Under the pieces are notes generated by a model. That model worked only from the letters and a program-made list of their open reading frames with translations, was not told the DNA's origin and made no database searches. Shown here in pieces: positions 16,218 through 23,616 of a stretch of 64,000 bases of DNA (the stretch's first letter is position 1; every line of letters begins with the position of its first letter). Made by a program: the position numbers and the translations under genes. The DNA is from Streptomyces griseus subsp. griseus. Lineage in GTDB: Bacteria; Actinomycetota; Actinomycetes; Streptomycetales; Streptomycetaceae. Location of the stretch: contig NZ_CP032543.1 of NCBI RefSeq assembly GCF_003610995.1, forward strand, positions 3,038,001 through 3,102,000, read 5' to 3'.

Positions 16218-16261
16218 CGGATGCGAGGCGGAAGCCCGGCCGGGCCCGCCGACAGGCCGCC

Positions 16262-17377
16262 TCAGCCGCGCGGGTAGCGGGCCAGCCACCCCGGGGCCGC
16301 GGCGGTCGGGCTGTGCAGGGCCGGGCCCTGGGTCATCTCCATCGCGAAGTCGTCGGCCAGTTCGAGGAGTGTGGGGCGCCCCTCCAGCTCCGCGAGCCAG
16401 GCCGGCGGCAGCTCGGTCTCGCCGTGCAGCACGCCGAGCAGCGCCCCGCAGACGGACCCGGTGGCGCGGGAGGGCCCGCCGTGGTTCACCGCGAGCCGCA
16501 GCCCGTGCCGTACGTCCTCGCTGACCAGGGCGCAGTACACGGCGACGGCGAGCACCTCCTCGGCGGCGTCGCCCGCGCCCAGCGCCTCGATGAGGGCGGG
16601 ACCCGGGATGCCCTGCCGCACCGACCCGAGGGCCTGTTGCAGGGCCTCGGTCACCGGTTCGTGGCCGGGGCGCTCGCCGAGCAGCGCCATCGCATGCTGT
16701 ATGGAGGCGTCCAGGGTCTCCCCGCGCGCCAGCCCGTGCACGAGTACGGCGAAGGCTCCGGCGCCGAGTTGGGCGGCGGGGTGGCCGTGGGTCTGCGCCG
16801 CGCACTCGACGGCCAGCTGGAGCACGAGCTGCGGCTCCCACCCCACGAGCAGCCCGAAGGGCGCGGACCGGGTCAGCGCACCGGCGTCCCGGGCGGTGGG
16901 GTTCTTGGGCCGCTCCAGTGTGCCCATGACGGTGTCGCCGAAGCCGCCCAGGCACTCCCGGGTGGGCCCGCGGCGGGCGTAGAGCCACTCCTCGGCCGCC
17001 AGCCACCCGTTGTCCTTGCGCCGCTCGTCGGGCCCCCAGTCGTGCTGGGTGGCGGCCCAGCGCAGGTGGGCACGGTGCACATCGGTGGGCGGGTGCCAGG
17101 CGCCGGTGTCGCGGCGGACCTGGGCGCGGATCAGCCCGTCGACGGTGAAGAGGGTGAGCTGGGTGAGGGCGGTGACGGCTCCGCGTCTGCCGTGCGCGGG
17201 AACGTAGTCGGTGACCCCTTCGGCGCCGTGGGCCGCACGGATCTCCTCCAGCGCGAGCCCGCTGACCCCGGCGCCGAGCGCGTCCCCGACGGCCCCGCCG
17301 AGCAGCGCCCCGCGGACCCGGCTGCGGAAGTCCTGCTGCTCGGCCCGTCCCCAGACCGCCGTGGTCCCTGTACTCAC
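16262..17377 (-). CDS. ADP-ribosylglycohydrolase family protein
   Basis: 371 aa from GTG 17377 with GGGAGG 7 nt upstream. The N-terminus RVRGALLGGAVGDALGAGVSG is the family signature. A GFGDTVMGTLE segment and VNHGGPSRATGSVCGALLG near the C-terminus correspond to the metal-binding region, where classical DraG-type enzymes have an Asp-rich GDxDTxA motif. Here VNHGGPSRATGS replaces HxGDxDTxG, so the metal ligands are partly changed and hydrolase activity is uncertain. Family members remove ADP-ribose from proteins or small molecules. Confidence 0.8.
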   Translation of the reverse strand: MSTGTTAVWGRAEQQDFRSRVRGALLGGAVGDALGAGVSGLALEEIRAAHGAEGVTDYVPAHGRRGAVTALTQLTLFTVDGLIRAQVRRDTGAWHPPTDVHRAHLRWAATQHDWGPDERRKDNGWLAAEEWLYARRGPTRECLGGFGDTVMGTLERPKNPTARDAGALTRSAPFGLLVGWEPQLVLQLAVECAAQTHGHPAAQLGAGAFAVLVHGLARGETLDASIQHAMALLGERPGHEPVTEALQQALGSVRQGIPGPALIEALGAGDAAEEVLAVAVYCALVSEDVRHGLRLAVNHGGPSRATGSVCGALLGVLHGETELPPAWLAELEGRPTLLELADDFAMEMTQGPALHSPTAAAPGWLARYPRG

Positions 17378-17677
17378 CCCGCCGCCTCCCGCCACCGCAT
17401 GGTCACCGCCTGTGCGGGCCTCTGCGGGCGACCGCCCCCAGCACTGTAATCGAACGGGAACGGGGGGTAGAGGGGGCGACCGTCCGCACGGCCGGGGTAC
17501 GTGCGGGTATGTCGACGGACGTCCCGCAGGTCGCTTTTGGGCCGGCGGGGAGGGGGTTCCGCCCCAGGAGCCGGGGGCCAGCCTCCCTGCGGTCCGGCCG
17601 TCTCCCCCGCCACCTCGCCATGGCACGGCACGGTGGGCATCCTCACGCATGACGGGGCCGCCCAGGTCGCAGGTCTC
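17378..17677. other. 300-bp gap upstream of the ADP-ribosylglycohydrolase gene
   Basis: No gene is visible. The sequence close to 17377 carries the ribosome site; on the minus strand a possible -10 TACAGT lies near 17441-17446. The rest is GC-rich with short repeats (GGGGTTCCGCCCC near 17547) and shows nothing else I can support. Confidence 0.35.
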
Positions 17678-18331
17678 CTAGTCCGTGCCGAACGGGCTTC
17701 CGCCGGGGCGGCGCGAACGGCCGGGACCCACCTGGGCCGCAGCCACGGCGAGCACGGCGTCGGCCGCCTCCCCCACCGCCCAGCCCCCTCCGACATGGAC
17801 CCGGTCCAGACCGAGCGTCTCGACAGCGTCCACCGTCAGCGCCTGATAGCGGACGGTACGGGCCAGGAACCGGTCCATGAGGAGCTGCTCCTCGGCCGTC
17901 GCCTCCTCGTAGCGCCCCGCCGCCCGCACCCGGTCGCGCAGGACCGCGTCATCGGCGGTCAGCCACACGGCACCCGTACGGGGGACCGCCAGCCGGGCGA
18001 CCCGCTCGGGCAGGAGGGCCGAGCCCTCCAGGACGAGACCCGGTGCGCCGGGCCGGGCGTGGGCGGCGATCAACTCCTCGATACGCGGCCAGAGCCGTCC
18101 GTAGTGCGCGAGGACGGAGGCGACGAGTTCGCCGGTGGTGAGGGTCGCGTAGTGCTCGGCCACATGGGGCGGCACCTCGTGGTCCGGGGTCCGCCAGGGC
18201 CGTCCCGGGTGGCGGGCCGGCCCGTCCGTGGAGCGGTGCTCGGACCCGAGCCGCTCGGCCACCGCCTGGGCGACAGTCGACTTCCCGGTGTTCGAGGTCC
18301 CGCCGATCAGCACCACCCGCAGATCACGCAT
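17678..18331 (-). CDS. P-loop kinase-like ATPase
   Basis: 217 aa from ATG 18331. Walker A is IGGTSNTGKSTVAQAVAERLG at the N-terminus, written here as GGTSNTGKST. A downstream GLVLEGSALLPERVARL strand plus Asp-rich TADDAVLRDRVRAAGRYEE fits the lid/base region of small-molecule kinases. The architecture resembles 2-phosphoglycerate kinase-like or zeta-toxin-like P-loop kinases, but the substrate pocket cannot be assigned. It lies just downstream of the STAND ATPase gene on the same strand, with a 106-bp gap. Confidence 0.7.
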   Translation of the reverse strand: MRDLRVVLIGGTSNTGKSTVAQAVAERLGSEHRSTDGPARHPGRPWRTPDHEVPPHVAEHYATLTTGELVASVLAHYGRLWPRIEELIAAHARPGAPGLVLEGSALLPERVARLAVPRTGAVWLTADDAVLRDRVRAAGRYEEATAEEQLLMDRFLARTVRYQALTVDAVETLGLDRVHVGGGWAVGEAADAVLAVAAAQVGPGRSRRPGGSPFGTD

Positions 18332-18386
18332 GCCCCGACCCTACGGCCCGCCGCGTCCCCGATCCGGGCCCACCGAGAGAGAGGGT

Positions 18387-18450
18387 TCACGCCCCGGTCA
18401 CCTCCCCCGGCGGCCACCGCCCACCGCAGGAGGGGGGTCACGCCCCGGTC
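18387..18450. repeat. Short direct duplication of a gene 3' end
   Basis: TCACGCCCCGGTC occurs at 18387-18399 and again at 18438-18450, where it encodes the end of the STAND ATPase gene including its stop. Flanking bases are also similar (both followed by C-rich tracts). It looks like a local tandem duplication. Confidence 0.6.
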
Positions 18451-20819
18451 GCTTCCCCCAGCCGCTCCCGCTGCGCCCGCGCCCACCCGTACTCCGGGTC
18501 CAGCTCCAGCGCCCGGTCCAGGTCGGCCCGCGCCTCCGCCATCCGCCCCAGGGCCTCCAGCGCCAGCGCCCTGCTGCCGTGGGCCCAGGCGTACTCCGGG
18601 TCCAGGGCCAGCGCTCGCCCGTAGCAGGCCACGGCCTCCTCGTACCGCCCCGTCGCCCGGCACACCTCGCCCCGCTCCCCCTGCGTCCCCGCGAGCCCGG
18701 GCGTCAGCTCCTCGGCCCGGTCCAGGTCGGCGAGGGCACCCACCGGGTCGCCCAGCGCCGTACGCACCCGGGCCCGCCGCACCAGCGCCCACGCGTACTC
18801 CGGCCACAGCCCCAGCGCCCGGTCGAAGTCCTCCAGCGCCTCCTCGTTGCGGCCGAGCCGGTGCCGGACCAGGCCCCGGCTGCCGAGCGGCACCGCGTCG
18901 GCCGGGTCCATCGCGTGCGCCCGGTCGAGCACGGTCAGGGCCTCCTCCAGCCGCCCCATCCGCCGGTACGTCTCCCCCCGCTCCCGCACCGCCCAGGCCC
19001 AGGCCGGGGCGATCTCCTCGGCCCGGTCCAGATCGGCGAGGGCCTCCTCGTACCGCCCGAGCGCGCGCAGGATCACCGCCCGCCCCTGGTAGGCCCGTTC
19101 GCTGCGGGGCTCCACCGCGATGGCCCGCCCGTGGTCGGAGAGCGCGGCCTCGAACTCCCGGGCCCCGAAGCGGTCCCAGGCCCGCGCCACCAGGGCGGCC
19201 GCCCTGTCGGTGTCGGTCAACTCGGCCCGGGTGAGCAGGAGTCCGAGTACGGCGGTGGGGCGGGGGCCGTGGTCGGCGAGGGCGGCGAGCAGGTCCCGGC
19301 CCCAGTCGCGGAGTACGGCGCTGTCGGCGTCCTCGCCCGCCTCGACCAGGGTCCGGGCCCAGTGACGGGCGGCGGACGGCTGCTGCCCGCACACCCCGAT
19401 CCCGGCGCGCAGGGCGTCGGGCAGCGCGGTGCGGGGGCGGGCGCAGAGCCGGTGGTACAGCACGTCCAGGGCGGCCCGGCGCCACGGCTCGTCGGCCCAG
19501 AGCCGGTCCGGGTCGACGCCCTCGGCCGCCACCTCCCGCCGCTCGGCGAAGGCGTCGGCCAGCCGGTCGTGGGCCGCCGCCCACCGCTGCGGGGAGCCGG
19601 TGCGCTGGAGCCGGAGCATCGGGGCGCGTACGACGCCGTGGTAGCGGGAGCGGCCCGAGTGCGGCGCGACGACGAACGGCAGCTCGTGCAGCCAGTCGTA
19701 GAGCCCGGGGACGGGGCGCGGCGCGGCCACGGCCACCAGGTCCTCGTCGAACCGCCGTGGCAGCGCGCACGCAAGGGCGGCCGCCCGGCGGTCCGGGTCA
19801 CGCTCGCCGGCCAGGAAGCGTTCGACGGCGGTCGCGTTCGCCTCACCGGCCGCGCCGGGGTTGGCCGCGAGCGTCGACACCAGGACCGGCAGGCCGCCGG
19901 AGAGCCGCAGCACCTCCCGCACGGCGGACTCCTCCACCACCCCGCGCCCGGACAGGAGTTGGCGCGACTCCGCCTCCGTGAACGCCCCCAGCGGAACGTC
20001 GGCCACCAGGCGGCCCCGGTCGCCCCAGTGCGCGGGATCCAGCCGCCGCTGCCCGGCCAGGGTGAGGACCAGGTTCGCGGGCAGCTCCCCGTACCGCCCG
20101 GGCAGCAGCAGGTCCGCCAGCCACCGGTCCAGCAGGGGCGCGGTGCGCTCGTACGTGTCCAGGAACAGCACGACCCACGGCACGGAGTCCGCGACCCGCC
20201 CCAGCTCGGCGACGAACACCGGCGTCAACTCCCGTACGGGATCGGCCAACAGCCGCGCCTCCTCCTGCTGCCGCGCCCGCCCTCCGAACACGGCCCGCAG
20301 CCCACCGGCGCCCCGCGCCACGACCACCGGGTCGACGCCCCCGGCCAGCGCCCCGACGACGGGTATCGTCCCCACGGCGATGAGCCCGGCCTGCGCGGCG
20401 GCAAGGGCCCCTGGCGAGGGGTCGTCCCTCTCGGCCGCGAGCCGGTCGGCCGCGGTGTGCAGAGCGCGACGGTAGGTGGCCAGCATCCGCTCCAGCGCCT
20501 TCAACGGGGTCCCCTGCTCGCCGAATTGCGTGGCAACGGCGGCTAGGACCTCCGGAACGGACTCGGCCCCCTCGTCCACGGCCGCGGTGAGCGCCCCGAA
20601 CTCCACGGCCGCCTGCTGCCACTCCCGTACGAGCGAGGTCTTACCGACCCCCGCGTTGCCCCGCACATGAAAGACGAACCGGTGCCGGGGGTCCTCGGGC
20701 GGGATGGCGAAGTTCCTCCGGAAGAGGCCGAGTTCGGCCTCCCGCCCAACAAAGGCGGCGCGCCGCTGCCCTTCGACGATCTGCTGGAGCGAGAGACGGC
20801 GGGGCGGGGTCGCGGACAT
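18438..20819 (-). CDS. STAND-type NTPase with C-terminal TPR repeats
   Basis: 793 aa from ATG 20819. Residues 1-35 are a short lead with FVGREAELGLFRRNF, the usual entry to a STAND/AAA module. Walker A is VRGNAGVGKTSLVREW (near 53-61), and Walker B/sensor is WVVLFLDTYERTAPLLDRWL. A winged-helix-like segment (LACALPRRFDEDLVAVAA) follows, and from about residue 540 to the end come at least seven TPR units (AYQGRAVILRALGRYEEALA, DLDRAEEIAPAWAW and further copies). STAND ATPases act as nucleotide-driven switches that assemble on ligand sensing; the TPRs are the likely sensor or partner-binding part. No effector domain is visible. No obvious defence neighbours, so the role is unknown. Confidence 0.85.
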   Translation of the reverse strand: MSATPPRRLSLQQIVEGQRRAAFVGREAELGLFRRNFAIPPEDPRHRFVFHVRGNAGVGKTSLVREWQQAAVEFGALTAAVDEGAESVPEVLAAVATQFGEQGTPLKALERMLATYRRALHTAADRLAAERDDPSPGALAAAQAGLIAVGTIPVVGALAGGVDPVVVARGAGGLRAVFGGRARQQEEARLLADPVRELTPVFVAELGRVADSVPWVVLFLDTYERTAPLLDRWLADLLLPGRYGELPANLVLTLAGQRRLDPAHWGDRGRLVADVPLGAFTEAESRQLLSGRGVVEESAVREVLRLSGGLPVLVSTLAANPGAAGEANATAVERFLAGERDPDRRAAALACALPRRFDEDLVAVAAPRPVPGLYDWLHELPFVVAPHSGRSRYHGVVRAPMLRLQRTGSPQRWAAAHDRLADAFAERREVAAEGVDPDRLWADEPWRRAALDVLYHRLCARPRTALPDALRAGIGVCGQQPSAARHWARTLVEAGEDADSAVLRDWGRDLLAALADHGPRPTAVLGLLLTRAELTDTDRAAALVARAWDRFGAREFEAALSDHGRAIAVEPRSERAYQGRAVILRALGRYEEALADLDRAEEIAPAWAWAVRERGETYRRMGRLEEALTVLDRAHAMDPADAVPLGSRGLVRHRLGRNEEALEDFDRALGLWPEYAWALVRRARVRTALGDPVGALADLDRAEELTPGLAGTQGERGEVCRATGRYEEAVACYGRALALDPEYAWAHGSRALALEALGRMAEARADLDRALELDPEYGWARAQRERLGEATGA

Positions 20820-21244
20820 GGGGCCCAGTCTGTCAGCGGACCCCGGCATCCGGCAGCCGCTCCCGCCTGGGCGGCCTCCGTGGAGTTCGCATCCGGCCTG
20901 CCTCATCCCGTCGCCCCGCCCGCTCGCGCCTGCGCAACCGCCCCTGAACACGAACGCTCATGATCACGCGGCGTCCGCCTCCTACCGTGGCCGCTACGCA
21001 CACGGAAGAGGCAACCGCCGCAGCAGACACCCCGCCCGCCGACGGCTCGCGGTGGCTCCAGGGCTGCTGGAACGCGGTGATGGCCTTCGTCGCGCTCTTC
21101 GCTCCGAGAGCGCACGCGGCGACGGAGTTCGAGAAGAGCCTCAGCGGCAGCGGGCAGACGGAGCACCCGGCCACCCGGCTCCCGGGGAGACGGACCACCT
21201 CCAACCCGCCCTGCGCTGAACGCCGAAGGCCGACGGTGCGGCGG
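20820..21244. other. 425-bp gap, no secure gene
   Basis: Between the STAND gene start (minus) and the XRE gene stop (minus). A plus-strand frame from ATG 20960 has coding-like GC bias for about 80 codons (MITRRPPPTVAATHTEEA onwards, with a hydrophobic NAVMAFVALFAP segment), but it lacks a ribosome site and runs on into the antisense of the next genes. I do not call it. The promoter of the STAND gene should lie near 20820-20900. Confidence 0.35.
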
Positions 21245-21454
21245 TCACTCGTCGGGGACGTACCGCAGCACGTCCCCCGGCTGGCACTCCAGTACGCGGC
21301 AGATCGCCGCCAGCGTCGCGAACCGCACCGCCTTCGCCCGGCCGTTCTTGAGGACGGCGATGTTGGCGGGCGTGATACCCACGGCGTCCGCGAACTCGCC
21401 TACCGACATGTGCCGTTCGGCGAGCAGCACGTCGATCTCGACGACGATCGCCAT
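21245..21454 (-). CDS. Small XRE/YozG-like transcriptional regulator
   Basis: 69 aa from ATG 21454. The whole protein is one helix-turn-helix: MAIVVEIDVLLAERHMSVGE, then DAVGITPANIAVLKNGRAKA and the C-terminal LEAICRVLE-like stretch LAAICRVLECQPGDVLRYVP. The start overlaps the stop of the DUF2975 gene (TGATG), so the pair is translationally coupled. This DUF2975-plus-XRE pair recurs across bacteria; the regulator probably represses the shared promoter through the palindrome at 21966-21979. Confidence 0.9.
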   Translation of the reverse strand: MAIVVEIDVLLAERHMSVGEFADAVGITPANIAVLKNGRAKAVRFATLAAICRVLECQPGDVLRYVPDE

Positions 21455-21951
21455 CAGATGACCTCGGCGAGCTCGGACCGCATGTCCATCGCCTTGCCGA
21501 GCAGCGTGCGCATGATGACCATGAGCATGGAGAACGCCGCCCCCACCGCCCCGCACGCCAGGGCGGCGAGCAGCGCACCCTCGACGTTCATCCCGTCGTC
21601 GGGTGACGGGATGGCGTCGAAGGCCAGGTGCACCGCCGCCCCCAGGGCGATCACGGTCGCCACCACGGCCGCACCGATGACGGTGTGGACCCAACGGAAC
21701 GCGGAGCGCGTGAAGATGGCGTCCCGTTCGACCATCGAGAGCAGCATCCAGACCGCACCGAGGGCGACCTGCACGCAGGCGACGCCGAGGATCGACGCGA
21801 CGGCGTACGGCAGGGCGTAGGGCTCGTACGGAGGGAAGAGGTCCACCTCGTCGGCGGCTGTCGTCGGGATGATGACGGCCTGGGCGAAGAGACCGAAGAG
21901 GACCGCTGCCGCGATGCCCATGCGGAGGATGGCCACCAGGAGACTGTGCAT
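21454..21951 (-). CDS. DUF2975 membrane protein
   Basis: 165 aa from ATG 21951. Four hydrophobic helices are visible (about 5-27, 48-70, 88-110 and 125-145), with the DUF2975-like segment VERDAIFTRSAFRWVHTVIG between helices two and three. It is coupled to a small XRE regulator. No ribosome site precedes the ATG; a promoter placed so that transcription starts at the ATG indicates leaderless expression. The biochemical function of the family is unknown. Confidence 0.85.
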   Translation of the reverse strand: MHSLLVAILRMGIAAAVLFGLFAQAVIIPTTAADEVDLFPPYEPYALPYAVASILGVACVQVALGAVWMLLSMVERDAIFTRSAFRWVHTVIGAAVVATVIALGAAVHLAFDAIPSPDDGMNVEGALLAALACGAVGAAFSMLMVIMRTLLGKAMDMRSELAEVI

Positions 21952-21957
21952 CTATCG

Positions 21958-21986
21958 AGTGTCGATCGATAGCTATCGAAAGTCAA
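21958..21986 (-). promoter_or_regulatory. Leaderless promoter with operator in the spacer
   Basis: On the minus strand the -35 is TTGACT (21986-21981), the spacer 17 nt and the -10 GACACT (21963-21958). The ATG of the DUF2975 gene begins at 21951, about 7 nt past the -10, at the expected transcription start. The spacer contains a perfect palindrome TCGATAGCTATCGA (21966-21979), and a further CTATCGA half-site lies at 21952-21958, 21 bp (two helical turns) from the copy at 21973-21979. This is the layout of a classic steric repressor site. Confidence 0.7.
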
Positions 21987-22071
21987 TAGGGTAGCGGGCG
22001 AGCCGCGCCCCCTCGCCGGCCGGAGCACGGAGCCCGGAGCACGGGCGGCGGCGAGGGGCTTCGGTCAGGGC

Positions 22072-22929
22072 TCAGGCCCAGGGATCGAACGGGATGCCGC
22101 CAGGCTTGGAGTTGTTGAGGAGGTTGCGGAAGCGGTCGTCCTTGTCGGTGACCTTGATGGTGGCGGCGCCGAAGTCGGCGTTCATGAGCTTGTCGCGCAG
22201 GGCGGTGGTGGGGAAGCCGTTCCAGTCGACGATCGGGGGGTAGCGCCAGTTGCCGTAGTGGTTCTCGGGCGGCTCGTCGTTGTTGTTGGCGAGGCGGAAG
22301 AAGTGCGTGCTGGGGCCGTCCTTGTGGTAGACGACCTTGGGGTGCGATCCGTCGAACCGCACCTGGGAGCGGGGATAGGTCTTGACCTTGCTGTGCTGGG
22401 TAGTGGAGACGTATTCCACTTGGTTCGAGGCCTGGTTGACCCAGGAGACGACGTGCTCGAAGTCGTGGCGGTGCCCGCCGAGGCCGCTGCCGTGGACGGC
22501 CTGGTCCTTCTCGAAGTAGCTCGCGTAGACGATGCCGCACCAGCCGTTGTTGCACTTGGAGCGGGCGTACGTCTGGGAGTTGTCCAGATCCCACTGGTCC
22601 CGGCAGCTCCCGTTGATGGCGCCGGTGGTCTTGAGCCCGGTCGCGAGGGTGCCGTCCGGACCGATGGCGGGGGTGGCGTAGCAGCCGTCTCCGTCGTAGT
22701 CGAAGGCGGGCGAGAAGCTCTGCTCGTACCCTCCGGCGTTCTGCGGGAGGTGCTGCGGCGGGTCGGCATGGGCGGCGGACGCGGTGCCGAGCACGAGGAG
22801 GCCGGCGGCGGCGAGGACGGTGGCAGTGCGGGTGGCCCGGCGGTTGCGCGGGTGAAGAGAGGCGTTCGCGGTCGTGTGCGCCTGGCGACGGACTTTGCCG
22901 GCGAATACCGGTATCGGCAGGGTTCGCAT
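22072..22929 (-). CDS. Secreted NPP1 (necrosis-inducing-like) family protein
   Basis: 285 aa from ATG 22929 with AGGAGCGAG upstream. A long signal peptide ends around residue 56 (TATVLAAAGLLVLGTASAAHA). The mature part carries the NPP1 hallmark as GHRHDFEHVVSWV (family consensus GHRHDWE) and a paired-cysteine DGDGCYATPAI...CRDQWDL region, plus SKCNNGWCGIVYASYFEKDQ shown here in part. In plant-associated microbes NLPs bind sphingolipids and permeabilise membranes; many bacterial members are not toxic. The Trp-to-Phe change in the signature is conservative. It is divergent from the WXG-like operon. Confidence 0.85.
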   Translation of the reverse strand: MRTLPIPVFAGKVRRQAHTTANASLHPRNRRATRTATVLAAAGLLVLGTASAAHADPPQHLPQNAGGYEQSFSPAFDYDGDGCYATPAIGPDGTLATGLKTTGAINGSCRDQWDLDNSQTYARSKCNNGWCGIVYASYFEKDQAVHGSGLGGHRHDFEHVVSWVNQASNQVEYVSTTQHSKVKTYPRSQVRFDGSHPKVVYHKDGPSTHFFRLANNNDEPPENHYGNWRYPPIVDWNGFPTTALRDKLMNADFGAATIKVTDKDDRFRNLLNNSKPGGIPFDPWA

Positions 22930-23136
22930 GTTTTCTCGCTCCTGTCTCAACAGCACGTGACGGCAGGGATGACCACCGCAAGAATTGCCCGGGTCATGAC
23001 AGATAGAAACGGAAGACCGGCTCCCAGGTGCCCGCCCGGCACCCCTTCAGCAAACGATCAAGGAGCGAAGATAACGTGGAGCAAGAGGCAGCCTCACGGC
23101 GGAAGAAGAATCGGCGTACGGCTTCACGGAGGACCT

Positions 23137-23586
23137 ATGGCGTGGGACGAGTGGGAGCAGGCGAAGGCCAGGGCGGGGCAGGATGCGTCCATGCGGCTGA
23201 ACCAGGTCGCACCCGAAGGCAGCGGCGGGGGCGGCGGCCAGGGGGACCTGGTCGTCCACAACGACGTCCTGGGGGCGTTGGGCAACCTGGCGTACGGTCT
23301 GCGGCAGCAGTTCTCGACCGCGTCCGACCACGCCCGGCAGAACACCTTCGACGCGTCCGTCCAGCTCTTCAACGACGGACTGGACATGGGCTCCGCCCTG
23401 ACCGAACTGCATGACGCCTGGATCACGAAGTCGGGAACGCTGAAGCAGGCCTGCGCGCACATCTCCAACCACCTCGACTACTCGCGCGCCGAGCGCGCGA
23501 AGGACGAGGTCAAGATCGCCACGGACCTGCGCACCGCCGACGGGGACGACCTCTCCGTCTCACGTATCCGCGACTACTACACGTAA
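23137..23586 (+). CDS. WXG100/ESX-like small protein, first gene of an export-like operon
   Basis: 149 aa from ATG 23137 with ACGGAGGA upstream. It begins MAWDEWEQAKARAG, continues with a Gly-rich stretch at 29-37 and forms a helical hairpin: VLGALGNLAYGLRQQFSTAS, then LHDAWITKSGTLKQACAHIS in the second helix. Length and amphipathic helices fit actinobacterial WXG100-like proteins, though the canonical W-x-G turn is not obvious. The next gene starts 31 bp downstream, which suggests co-transcription and a dimer or chaperone role for the larger protein. Confidence 0.65.
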   Translation: MAWDEWEQAKARAGQDASMRLNQVAPEGSGGGGGQGDLVVHNDVLGALGNLAYGLRQQFSTASDHARQNTFDASVQLFNDGLDMGSALTELHDAWITKSGTLKQACAHISNHLDYSRAERAKDEVKIATDLRTADGDDLSVSRIRDYYT

Positions 23587-23616
23587 CCAGCACGGCGAAC
23601 CACGGGGGCGAACGGC

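Noticed and set aside
20960..21236. Possible small plus-strand gene with a hydrophobic segment
   Set aside because: No ribosome site, and the frame continues far into antisense of other genes. Kept as a note only.
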